Shown here one piece after another: positions 23,251 through 33,900 of a stretch of DNA of 64,000 bases; the first letter of the stretch is position 1; each line of letters starts with the position of its first letter. The position numbers were made by a program, and so were the translations under genes. This DNA is from Romanomermis culicivorax (taxonomy: Eukaryota > Nematoda > Enoplea > Mermithida > Mermithidae), in NCBI GenBank assembly GCA_963922205.1, contig CAWUHX010000008.1:150282-214281 (forward strand), written 5' to 3'. The notes beneath the pieces are model-generated. The model did not search any database and had not been told where the DNA came from. It worked only from the letters and a program-made list of their open reading frames with translations.

Positions 23251-23919
23251 TTGGGCACATATGTCTAGTCATATGGTGATTTCCCGAAATATTTTCCAGT
23301 CATATGGCTAACTCACACAACTAGTCATAGACAGTTCATCGTTTTGAGGGCAGCTGAAGAGTGCCCATCGTTTCGCAGAGAATGATCATTTCCCAGTATA
23401 AAATATTCAAGCATTCTTTATGCTGTTTAACGCTACAAATATAGCTTTAATGTTTCTTAATGATTTTGGAACTGTTTTTCAAACTTTACAAGCTAAAATT
23501 CCAATTTTTTTCTTTCATGTCTCGCGGCGAATCTTCATCCAAATTGTCTCTTTCCTCTGTCTTCTAACCAGACATGTAATGGGGCCACGAGGTCGGGGGA
23601 GTCGGACGATCTTTTTCGGGCCGGGGGTCACTGATTCCTGTGAAGAAAAAAATTCGATTTTTTCACCAAAAAGTCCAAAAAATAGTTCGAAAAAAAGTAA
23701 TTTTTGCCTAAAAAACGATAAAAAATGCATTTCTGGCACGAAGCGCCGAGAAAATTGACGTTTTTGACCATTTTTTGTTCAAAAATTGATATTTTTATCA
23801 AAATGTGACTTCTTCCAAAATTTGGTAAAATATTGTGAATTTTTCGAAAGTTGTTGTTCTGATTTTGATTCATACGATAAAAATCCTCAAGAAGCATACG
23901 AAAAACTTATCTAGTGTAA
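23251..23919. other. Intergenic, no gene seen
   Basis: Contains a short GC-rich island (about 23580-23630) and mixed T-rich and A-rich tracts. The overlapping frames on both strands are not supported by any motif. Confidence 0.4.
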
Positions 23920-24053
23920 GATTGATTATACTCCATAGGCTGCCCTGGGGTACGTCATGCCATGCTATGCTGTGCTACGCCATGCTGAGCTGGCCCAGCC
24001 CCCCAGCGCAGCCTGGCAAAAGCATAGGCCCAGCGTAAGGAGTATAATCGATC
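23920..24053. mobile_element. Short inverted-repeat element with GC-rich core
   Basis: GATTGATTATACTCC at 23920-23934 pairs with GGAGTATAATCGATC at 24039-24053 with one mismatch. The ~100-bp core is rich in ATGCTRTGC/TGGCCCAGCC words and much more GC-rich than its surroundings. Likely a very small MITE; no target duplication is evident. Confidence 0.55.
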
Positions 24054-24272
24054 CCTCAATCATCCACCACCCTACTAAATCTTTGCGTCACTGTAAATAT
24101 CAATGTGTAAACTTGGATATGTGAACCTTTAAATACAGAAAAAAGCACCCATCCTGGTGCACTCCATGCACGGCTATCAGAATCGATTTCATGTTGAAGA
24201 TGACCTGACGGGACGGGCGCTATGCGTCCACCTACTTGGCTCTACTTAACTCCGCATGAAGCCCAAGCCTAA

Positions 24273-24908
24273 AGCCGTAGGCATACTTGACCGGTTTTTT
24301 GCGGCGGCAAATTTTGCGGCGGCAAATTTTGCGGCCCGCAATTGCGGGTCGGTTGCGGCTCTCACAATGGTATACTTTTGTGCGGTTCCGCAAAAATGCG
24401 GTACCGGAAAACCACAATTGTTAGCATAGTTAACCGCAATTTCGAACCGGAAATTACTTAAGAGATGCAAGGTTGTTCATTTAAGTTAAAACACGGAGAA
24501 TGGAACATTCACTGTACATATTGAAAATTTATAATTATCCGATTTTTTAATTTGTTAAATGAATTTTAATTTTTTAATCGTGCGTGCTTATGAAAAAAAA
24601 ACGGTGGATAGAGCAAATTCTGGAAAAAATTGAGTTTTCTAGTTGATAAAGATCAGGTATTCATTGTTATTCAGCGCAAAACGGCATATACTGTATCAAG
24701 TGCGGCTACCAGAACCGCAAAAAGTACTCCACTCGAGAACTCTTTGCGGGTCCATAAACCGCACTAAACCGCAATGCGGTTGCGGGTTGCCACCCGAAAA
24801 ATTTTTTTCCGGTTGCAGGTGACTTGCAGGCCGCAATTCTTGAAAACCGCAAAAAAGTGTGCGGGCTGCACACTTTTTCGCCTGTTGCGGCTAAGTATGC
24901 CTACGGCT
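24273..24908. mobile_element. MITE with TAA target duplication (PIF/Harbinger-like)
   Basis: The ends are AGCCGTAGGCATACTTGACC (left) and, in complement, AGCCGTAGGCATACTTAGCC (right). TAA lies at 24270-24272 and 24909-24911. Subterminal regions carry repeated TTGCGGC/GCGGTTGCGG words on both sides. It has no reading frame of note. It shares its AGCC..CATACTT terminus and TAA duplication with the element at 5421-8307. Confidence 0.8.
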
Positions 24909-24911
24909 TAA

Positions 24912-25858
24912 GAATTAAGTACGTAAATGATAGGCAATCGACTCTAGTTCCGGTTACTTTGATGCAGATAGTCATCTTTACACTAACATCAGTTTACACT
25001 ACTTAATTCGTAAGCTCAGGCTCGTTTTTTTCATTTACGTCAATTTATTGAATAATAACTTATACTTTTTGTATTGAAATGGGAATCTTCAGCAGCTTCC
25101 CATCCCTTCAGAAATCATTTGTTGTGCAATTCTTTCCTTAGCGGATGAAAGAAAGATTGGTTGTTTGAAACTAGTCAGAACTTCTCCTTGGCTAGGCCTC
25201 GGATATAGTGCAACAGTTCACGCCCAGACCTGGCAACAAAAATAAATACATACCAATAAATGACCCCTCACAATGGCACCTCCTAGACTCTCAGAGGAAA
25301 AATATATATCCCCTCGAAGGAACGACTATAAAGAATCACTCGAGAGGCCTTTCTCCAAACTGACATCTACAGTGGACGTATGCTAGGCATGGAACCCTTC
25401 ATAAACTTACTGTATACGTACACGAATATGATATAGTACTAAATACACAATAATGTCAGAGAAAGCCGACGGACCACTAAATATTTATGCAAATTAAGGA
25501 CGATTTGCTGGGTAAAAGTTTTAATCGTGGGCGTCGGCATAAAACCAAGAAAAACTGTATAGAATATTAAATGATTTCACAATCATTTCTCTTTCTTTCT
25601 GCTGTGCTCTGTTGCTATGTAAATATGGTTGCACCACTGGCCGCCCATTATCAATTTGCATGTTGACTTCCGGATCCGCAACTTTGACAACAAAAGGGTG
25701 CCCAACACGTTTCGGTTAATTCAGCATAGACGAAAAATGATCAGCATAATTATCTGAACAAGGCAAAAAACTACATTTTTTCAGCATTTTGTGATTAAAC
25801 AACAATTTAGCCCTTTATTTTTGTATTTCTTATAGCTGTATTGATTTAATATTTCATC
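24912..25858. other. Intergenic, no gene seen
   Basis: No supported gene. The last stretch before the LTR element (about 25830-25862) resembles duplication copy A near 15020, so copy B probably starts at or before here. Confidence 0.4.
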
Positions 25859-25862
25859 GCTT

Positions 25863-26685
25863 TGTAACGCCCGGTTTTCTCTACTGTGCTTTTACTTGAG
25901 TCAATACGCTCAGCCTCCAATGGTCCATGGGAACGGCACACGATAAAAACGTACGATGAACAATAATATAATAAAACAATTCGCCGACGACCTTCTTTGC
26001 ATCGACGTACAACAAATACAAAACGCTTCTTGCTTCCAAAACACGATTTTCGCATACAATACAACACAAATTAAAATCTGCATAAAAAATCTCCCTCTTC
26101 CACGCTTTCTTTGCCTTTTATACCGCTTCTTTAGGCCACGCCTTCACACCATGGGAGGTCCGCTTCCATCGGCTCGCCTAACCAATTGCTGCTTCGCTTA
26201 CCTGTTTCTGCCTACTGTATGCTTCTTTGGCCACGCTTGTTGCTTTAATTCACTCTCAATTTCCACGCTTACATGCCTTTAATCTACAGTATGCTTTGCC
26301 GCCTATGTTTTTTAGTTTTTCATGTGTTTTTCGGTTTTCCATGCATTCCTCCTGAATCTTCTGTCTGGGTCCGGATTTCTGTACTTTCTACATGGGCAGG
26401 TGTGTTTACGCGTTTGGAGGGAATTATTATGCCTACAGAATTGTATTTTCATGTGCATTACGAGGGCCAGGTGCCAATGTGCAAATAATTATGTGCGTCT
26501 TTAATTGGGTAAATGGGGTGTGGGACGATCAAAATAAGGTGCTTCACATGAATTTATGAGAATGTTTGGGTGTGAATTCCAGACACCCTTGAGACGATAG
26601 ATTATAATATTAATTTATATTTGAAAATGAATATCACATACTGTACAATTTGTATTTACATTAATGCTTCAGCATGTACGTTACA
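25863..26685 (-). repeat. 3' LTR of the gag-only element
   Basis: 823 bp, TGTAACGCCC to GTACGTTACA on the plus strand. Aligned with the 820-bp LTR at 29181-30000 it shows scattered substitutions and small indels, so the insertion is not very recent. The gag frame ends inside it. Confidence 0.9.
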
Positions 26686-28874
26686 TTTCCCTCCTTCCGA
26701 AGTTGAACGTCCTCGTTCAAGGGGGTCGAGGGAGAGAGGGCTTTGGGGTCGAGGAGTTGGAGGACTAGGGGAATAGGGGATTTTGTCTGAACGATTGACC
26801 CACCAGTTTTACATGAAGGGGAAGTGCTTTGACTGATAACATCAGTTTTGTCAAGCTGCTCAACTTTTTTCTTGATTCTTTGTTTTGCTTTTGGTGGTTT
26901 CTGAAAAAGGGGTCTGTGTCTGTGTTTATAATTACTTTTATCAATGCTGTGGGAGACTAGTGGCCTGTGACTCACATGTGTTTTTGATTCAGTGTGAAGG
27001 GGCTGATATTTTGATAAGAAATTAATTAACTCAGCTTTTTCCGTTTCATTCTGGTCACTCTTGGTCAAATCTATTTTGCCTTTTACCCATGTGAATGTAT
27101 GAAGACGTTTCTGTTTGTTTTGAGTGGGAAAATGAGATTGGGCAATTAAATTTTTCGCTGGGAGGGGAAAAGAAACAGGGGCGATGCATGTATCAGGATG
27201 GGGGATTTGGGGCTTGCTGACGTCGTTTGAGCTAGAACTGCAGATACCACTACTTTTACTCTTGGAAATGCTAGCTGCAAAATGAATTTTACGATTTTTC
27301 TGTGCTTTGGGGGTAGGAAGAGAAGTTTTTCGTCTGGGGAATGTGTTGGGGTCGGTTGCTGGGAGGGGACAAGAAACAGGGTCAATGCATGTATCAAGAT
27401 GGGGGATTTGGGGCTTGCTGACATCGCTTGAGACAGAACTGTAGATACCACTATTTTTACTTTGGAAAATGCTAGCTGCAAAATGAATTTTACGATTTTT
27501 TCGTGCTTTGGGGGTAGGAAAAGAAGTTTTTGGCCTCTGGAATGTGTTGGGGTCTGTGGGGAGGCCCTGCAATTGTGAAAACATTGGGCGTTCCTTTTTG
27601 TATGCTGGTTCAGGTTTGGACGTCTCACTGGTTTCAGGATGTTTATGTTTCTGTGCAATTTTTGGCTGGGGGAGTTTGGATTTCAACATGTCACTGCTTT
27701 TTGGTGATGCAATTTTTGAAGTGCTGCTTGTATCACGAAGGGGTATGTCAAGGACATACTGGGGGTCAAACTGCTTATGACTGCTGGGCAGAACTGTATT
27801 TAAAGCATGTTGTGGTCCATGCTGGACAGTGGGCAATGTGGAGTACAGCTCTGGGACATCAATGTTCATTTGTGGTGGGGGTAGTCTCTCTTCAATGCGA
27901 TTTTGGACGTTAGAGGTCATTTGGTTGGGGCAATATCTACTCGTGTGACCTTTTTTCTCACAAAGAAAACATTATACATTTGAGTAGCTTTTGGATATGC
28001 AATGGCTGGATCTGTGACCTGTCTGATAACAGTGAATGCATCTGCTTTTACAGTCTCGAGTCATGTGATTACTCCTAAAGCAAATTTCGCATGACTTTTT
28101 AGTACCTGGTGAATTACAATTTCTGGCGGAATGCACGACCTGATTGCATTGAAAACATGTGATCTGTCTCAAATTACTGTTATCATGCTGGGGTTGGGTT
28201 TGGGAATTTCACATTATTTGCAACTGCAACTCTGTGACTTGTTGTTCCAACTTATGTAATATTCCCTGCTGTTCAGTGTAATTGCCCGATGAAAGAATGG
28301 GTTCCGATTCAGGGGATATGAGGGGTATGGGGCTGGATTTCAATCTGTTTCTAAAAATTTGTTGTTCAACATAAGCTGCCTCATCAGACATGTCTGTTAG
28401 GGAGGTCAATCATTTGTATTTCAGTGCCTCTCTAATTTCGGTCTGCATGCCTTCCATGAAAAGGGGTTTGATTATTATCTGACGAGCGTCTGAATTGAAA
28501 CTGGGGTAAGCAAGGGTCGCTAGATGCTCGAGGTCAAATAAAAATTCAATGACAGTTTCGGATCTTTTTTGTTTCCATTCGTGCAAAAAATGTTGGTGTA
28601 AATCGGTGTCTCTGTGGTCGGGGAAACATGCTTGTAATGCAGTTTTATACTGTTCATACATTTGGGGTGGGTTTTCAGAATTTTCTACACTTTTAAATTT
28701 TGCTAATGCTGCACCACCCAAATGAATTTCAAAACATGCTAATTTGAGTTGCTCGTCAGTATCTTTCATGCCTTGTAGTATCATGAACTGCTCTAGTCGT
28801 TTGCTCCATTCGCCAAAATGTTGGGTTACTCCCCCTGTGAATACTGTAGATTTTGCATAAAAATTGTTTGCCAT
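26661..28874 (-). pseudogene. gag: Gag with four CCHC zinc knuckles, three in-frame stops
   Basis: Gag packages element RNA into particles. From Met at 28874 (MANNFYAKSTVF) one frame runs to a TAA inside the 3' LTR, 738 codons, broken only by TGA 28410-28412, TGA 28209-28211 and TAA 27972-27974, with no indel. The N-terminal half is a retrotransposon Gag domain (FGEWSKRLEQFMILQG, ACFPDHRDTDLHQHF, FMEGMQTEIREAL). Then come three C-X2-C-X4-H-X4-C knuckles at about 28157-28030. A fourth (CFLCEKKGHTSRYC, 27971-27930) starts immediately after the third stop. The C-terminal part is Pro/Ser/Lys-rich and contains two 67-residue tandem repeats (TDPNTF..PLPA). It reads through the purine tract into the LTR. 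No pol follows. Confidence 0.85.
26686..26698 (-). promoter_or_regulatory. Polypurine tract
   Basis: On the minus strand GGAAGGAGGGAAA directly abuts the 3' LTR, the usual place of the plus-strand DNA primer. It is also read as codons of the gag frame. Confidence 0.75.
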
Positions 28875-29157
28875 ATTGTTACGTATATTGGCCGTTCTTA
28901 AATCATTGATCAGGGTGGGATTCACAGTGTTTTGGCTTAATTGTGTGTGAAGAGTTCGGAAATGTTCTGCAAAAAGTTCGTTGATCTGCTCTCTTACAAT
29001 TTCTTCTAAGTGGTCTCATGTATGGTGGGTCAATTTAGGTTTGTGTTTTTTTACAAATGTCTGTCCTACTGTAGGAAACGAACTGTATGCAATTAATGCT
29101 TAGGGATGCCTGGATAAAGGGTGCACCTTATGGGGCAGGGAGTTCCAATGATTAACA

Positions 29158-29174
29158 GAGGGGTATGGTCACCA
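29158..29174 (-). promoter_or_regulatory. Candidate primer-binding site
   Basis: Minus-strand TGGTGACCATACC starts 6 bases inside the 5' LTR. TGG is the complement of a tRNA CCA end. The tRNA is not identified and the gap is a little long. Confidence 0.45.
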
Positions 29175-29180
29175 AAAATA

Positions 29181-30000
29181 TGTAACACCCAATTTTCTCT
29201 ACTGTACTTTTACTTGAGTCAATACGCTCAACCTCCAATGGTCCGCCGGGACGGCACATGATAAAAACGTACGATAAACAATAATATAATAGAACAATTT
29301 TCCGACGACCTTCTTTGCATCAATGTACAACAAATACAGAACGCTTCTTGCTTCCAAAACACGATTTTCGAATACAATACAACACAAATTAAAACCTGCT
29401 TAAAAAATCTCCCTCTTCCACGCTTTCTTTGCCTTTTATACCGCTTGTTTAGGCCACGCCTTCACGCCAGGGGAGGTCCGCTTCCATCGGCTCGCCTAAC
29501 CAATCGCTGCTTTGCTTACCTGTTTCTGCCTACTGTATGCTTCTTTGGCCACGCCTCTTGGTTTAATTTACTCTCAATTTCCACGCTTACATGCCTTTAA
29601 TCTACAGTATGCTTTGCCGCCTATGTTTTTTAGTTCTTCATGTGTTTTTCGGTTTTCCATGCATTCCTCGTAAATCTTCTGTCTGGGTCGGGATTTCTGT
29701 ACCTTCTACATGGGCAGGTGTGTTTACGCATTTGGAGGGAATTATTGTACCTACAGAATGTGTATTTTCATGTGCATTACGAGGACCAGGTGCCAATGTG
29801 CAAATAATTATGTGCATCTTTAATTGGGTCAATGGGGTGTGGGACGATCAAAATAAAGTGCTTCTCATGAATTTATGAGAATGTTTGGGTGTGAATTCCA
29901 GACACCCTTGAGAGGATAGATTGTAATATTAATTTATATTTGAAAATGAATATCACATACTGTACAATTTGTGCTTCAATGCTTCAGCATGTATGTTACA
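29181..30000 (-). repeat. 5' LTR of the gag-only element
   Basis: 820 bp, TGTAACACCC to GTATGTTACA on the plus strand. Partner of the LTR at 25863-26685. Confidence 0.9.
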
Positions 30001-30282
30001 GCTTTAGGTTTAATTATAGGCTCAGGGATATGATAAGTTTCATTCCAGTCCACAACATGCTCATACCCTTTTTAAGCATAGTAACACTGAGCATTGATGG
30101 ACGCAAGGTATAGTGTCTCAGATGGAAAATATTCTTTCTTTCCCCCTTTAACATTGAAACATCTTTTGAACATTTTCCTATAAGTGTCTGCAATTTTTTT
30201 TAAAGTTTTTATTTGGTCAAAAATATTTGTGGTTTAAAGTTTCAGTCAAATCTGATCATCCACATTTATGGCTGTTTTCGAA
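30001..30282. repeat. Segmental duplication copy B, strip between two LTR elements
   Basis: About 286 bases of copy B sequence matching 15030-15300, caught between the gag-only element and the large Ty3/gypsy-like element. The last four bases before 30287 (GGAC, 30283-30286) are the left target duplication of the latter. Confidence 0.7.
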
Positions 30283-30286
30283 GGAC

Positions 30287-30899
30287 TGTTGGGGATGTGC
30301 TTATGGCAGTAGCAATCCCACATCTATGCAAAATTGGTGAATCGACAAAGTTACGATTCCACCAAAAAGGAAGAAAACATTCATTATTCGTGTTTACTTT
30401 CTTGCAATTTGGTGTGTTTTGGGCGAGTCGCATCCGTCATAACATTGTATTGTGTTGCTTCGCCTAGTAAAGGCAAACCTCGACAGCCCCACACCAGATT
30501 TGCATATTATTGATATAATAATTATTTATTATTTATACTATTACTATTTCTCGCGCATTGAGCGGTTGGAGGGAGTCGTCTTACACGGGAGCCAAGCCAA
30601 GGTGAAGCCCCAGTCCTTTTGGATATTAGCGAAGTGAGTTCTGTGTATTAGTGTGAACCTTTAGGAGGCATCTGCGGAGACCCTGAGTGCCCTTCGATTG
30701 CAAGAGTTAGAGTTTCCAGTTACTTATTAGTGACTGAAGGTTGTGTTTATTTCTGCTTAAGGACTGTTGCACTGTGTTCAGTTGATTGCTAATAGGAAGC
30801 TCCTTTGAGTGACCTACAGCAGTCGATTGAGTACAAGCCGATAGGACTTGAGTCATATTGCTGACATCTTTGGATCTAAGCAGAGATATAAACATAACA
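30287..30899 (+). repeat. 5' LTR of the large element
   Basis: 613 bp, same length as the LTR at 54041-54653. Starts TGTTGGGGATGTGCTTA and ends AGATATAAACATAACA. Its last ~200 bp resemble the LTR of the nested gag-only element, including AATAGGAAGCTCCTTTGAGT. Confidence 0.92.
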
Positions 30900-30901
30900 A
30901 G

Positions 30902-30918
30902 TGGTGGCTTCTGACACT
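30902..30918 (+). promoter_or_regulatory. Primer-binding site
   Basis: TGGTGGCTTCTGACAC begins 2 bases after the LTR. The nested element has TGGTGGCTTCTAACAC at the same place on the minus strand. The matching tRNA would end in AGAAGCCACCA; I do not recognise it. Confidence 0.7.
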
Positions 30919-30993
30919 TGCAATACGGAAGAGCGCAGAGTCACTCGAGGTGTCACAAAACCTAAAGGTTTTTACAAAGACTTAGGGCTCAAA

Positions 30994-33900
30994 ATGTCCA
31001 AAAATGCTGAGGATTTAGCCTCTGGTACGACTTTACCGAGGACTCCGCCTGGTGTAAGGCATGAAGAGTCGGATAAATCTTTCCCACTGCCCGTGGTATC
31101 TAATACTACGAGCAAGCGGAAAGGCTCCGACTCAAGTGCCATAAGCCAGCGGGCTGAGGTAAAATTGGACCCAGTAAGCGCTCCCACTTCCGTAGCGCCT
31201 ATAATGGCCACTAATAATATCAATAATATGGCCACGGCAAAGGAAATATTGACTGCCGAAGATAGAGACGCTCAATTATTAGCGCCTATTGATAGAAGGC
31301 CGAAATTGGCGGAGGATCATATTGATCCATTTGATCAATTTAGAGAGGAACGTTTTCGACGACCTCGACAGCGATTTGATACGTATCATCGCGAATACAT
31401 CAACAAAAATTTGGATAATATTAGGGATGATTACGGTCACGATCCATTGGACGACTTAAGACTCGAAATGAGTCAAAAGGACGACGAGATTCGACGACTA
31501 AACGTCAAAATTGATAAAATGGCCGATTCGATGGTTGGAGTCCAAGGACTATTGGAAAGATTCGTCCTGGATCAAAAGGAAAGGGATATCCGAGTGAGTA
31601 TGACTACAGACAGACCATTGCAAACTCAGGATATGTGTAGAACTTTGCCAACGACGTCTGCAACCTGTATTGCCAATGACCAAAGGTTACGGCAGATGGA
31701 AGCAGATGAGTCAGAGCAAAAGTTCATAGTCAAACCTGCTGTGAAATCAAAGGTTTCTACGGAAAAACGGGTAACTGAACCGCTTGCTGTTCGAGAACAA
31801 GCAAGTGATATAGTTGCTCAATTTTTCCAAGAGGCTGATGAGGAAGCAGCAGGTAGTCATAAGGAAAGCAAACACACTACCTCGAAGCACAAACGATCCA
31901 AAAAGTCCACACGAGGAAATTCATCAGATTCTGATGACTCCTCAGTGGATGGATTGGAGCCTACTGTGTCAGATATAGTGAAGGCTGTAAAGCCAAAGCT
32001 ACTCCTCGATGACATGACTGAGACACAAGTTCTCAGCTTCCTAAATGATTTAGAGGCAGAGTTTACTTCAGAGACTACTGATAAAATGAAGCTGGCTGCC
32101 TTACGAGCGCTTTCTAAGGGTGTACCGAAAGCTACTGCCAAAAGGTTCAAAAGTTATGAAAAAGCCCGAAGAAAGTTGCTCAAAGTGCAAGCTCCAGATT
32201 CAAATGTCGGTATGCAAACAAGGGAGCTGATGAACATAAAGCAGGAATTTGATGAAGCTCCAGTGAAATTCCTCAAGAGAATTAGTGTGCTAGTAGATAG
32301 ATTATATCCTAATAAGACCGAAGAGTTCAGAGATCGTTTCATAATTGATACCTTTTTGTATAAAGCATCTGAAGAGTATCAGATGGAGTTGCTAGATCAA
32401 AGAGAAAAGTATGAAACATGGCACGATTTAGCAGAGGATGTGCACAAGATTGATAAGCAGAATACAGCTGCTTATAAAAAGAGAGGAACTCCAGAATCTC
32501 CAATTGTGATAAATGAGGTGACGATGGGTGAAGGGCAAGCTGAAGTGGCTCATGTCGGTAGAAATAAATTTGGCAATGCCCCACAAAGGCAGTTTCAAAA
32601 TAAAGCTATGCGACAGCAAGCAAGGAGGGAGAAGCAAGCCCCGATCCTAGTGTCAGAAAAGAAGGATTCCGATACTTCTATAGAAGAGAATAACTCACAG
32701 GGGACTCAAATGGCTACTACTCCCCAAAAGGGAAAAGAGCCTGAGGAACCTAGCAGTGATTCTGTTCTAGCAAAATTATCACAGGAGATTGCGAAGTTGG
32801 CTCAGTGTTATCAGGAGATAAGCCAAAAGACTGATGCTAAATTGAATGAAATTTCTGCCAAAGTTAATAAGGGCAAACCCCAAAAACCTGGTGGAAACGA
32901 GTTCAGGAAACCATATTGTCGATACCATAGAAATAATTCTCATGACACGTCCGAATGTAAAACCCTTCAATGGAAAAATGCACAAGGATGTAATCGGGAT
33001 AATCGATATGGTGGAAACAGAGGTTTCAGGCAGCAGTTTGGAGGCTTTAGAGGAGGAGGTGCTCATGCCGTAGGTTATTATGGTGATACTATGGATTATG
33101 ATACTTATCAACGATTCATTGATTACCAGAATAGATTGTGGAATGAGCAACTCTATATGGCACCACAACTGCCAGCCCCTAGTCAACAGCTGATGATCAC
33201 AGCTCCCCCTCAAGGTCAGGTTAAAATCAGTAACCCTAGCCCAAGTGTGCAAGCCATTTCCAGTAGTCAACCATCCACGTCCAGTCAGACAGAGTTGGGA
33301 TCTGCTGGAGGTGTTAATAGCATTGCCACTACGGGTCAAGGTGTTAGTGAGATGAAATGGCCTGGAGTATTGAAGTGTGCCATGATGAAAGAAGATTATT
33401 CAAAAGTTACAAAAGCGTTCAAGCATGGGATAATTCCTAATCAGGAGGAACGATTAAGGTTTTCTAAATTCCCTCGAACTCTCCCATTTCACATTAATGT
33501 GACCGTATGTAATACTAACACCAAGGCTCTAGTGGATACTGGTGCTCAGTGTTCGGTGATGTCTTCATGGTTTCTTAAGGAAGCTTTTGATGAAGAATAT
33601 ACCAGATATCCTGAGATACTAAAAGTCACTGTTGCTGATGGTGCAGTAGTACATGCACATGGTTACATACAATTCAAAATGCATTGTGAATTCGGAGTTT
33701 TCTTGGTGAAAGCCATAATCATTCCTAATGCGGAGGAAAATCTCATAATTGGAACGGATTTCTTAGCACATCCGGATGTTGGAGCAATGATAGATTTTGG
33801 TAAAGGTATCATGAAACTTAATGGAGTTGAGAAAGCTATAAGTGTTGTACCTAAAGATCACGCGAGTCATATACAAGCTATTGATTGTATAGGGGAAGCA

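Larger units (their letters stand above)
25863..30000 (-). mobile_element. Gag-only LTR retrotransposon (non-autonomous), TSD GCTT
   Basis: Two LTRs of about 820 bp bound a 2.5-kb interior. The flanks are GCTT at 25859-25862 and 30001-30004. The minus strand carries a gag pseudogene but no protease, reverse transcriptase, RNase H or integrase. A candidate PBS and a 13-base purine tract lie at the expected ends. Mobilisation must have used Pol from another element. The related solo LTR at 5902-6791 shows the family is dispersed in this window. Confidence 0.88.

Noticed and set aside
26661-28874. Alternative genetic code to explain in-frame TGA and TAA codons in the gag
   Set aside because: The intact Gag-Pol has no internal stops over 2194 codons, and TAG, TGA and TAA all serve as stops in other genes here, so the standard code applies.
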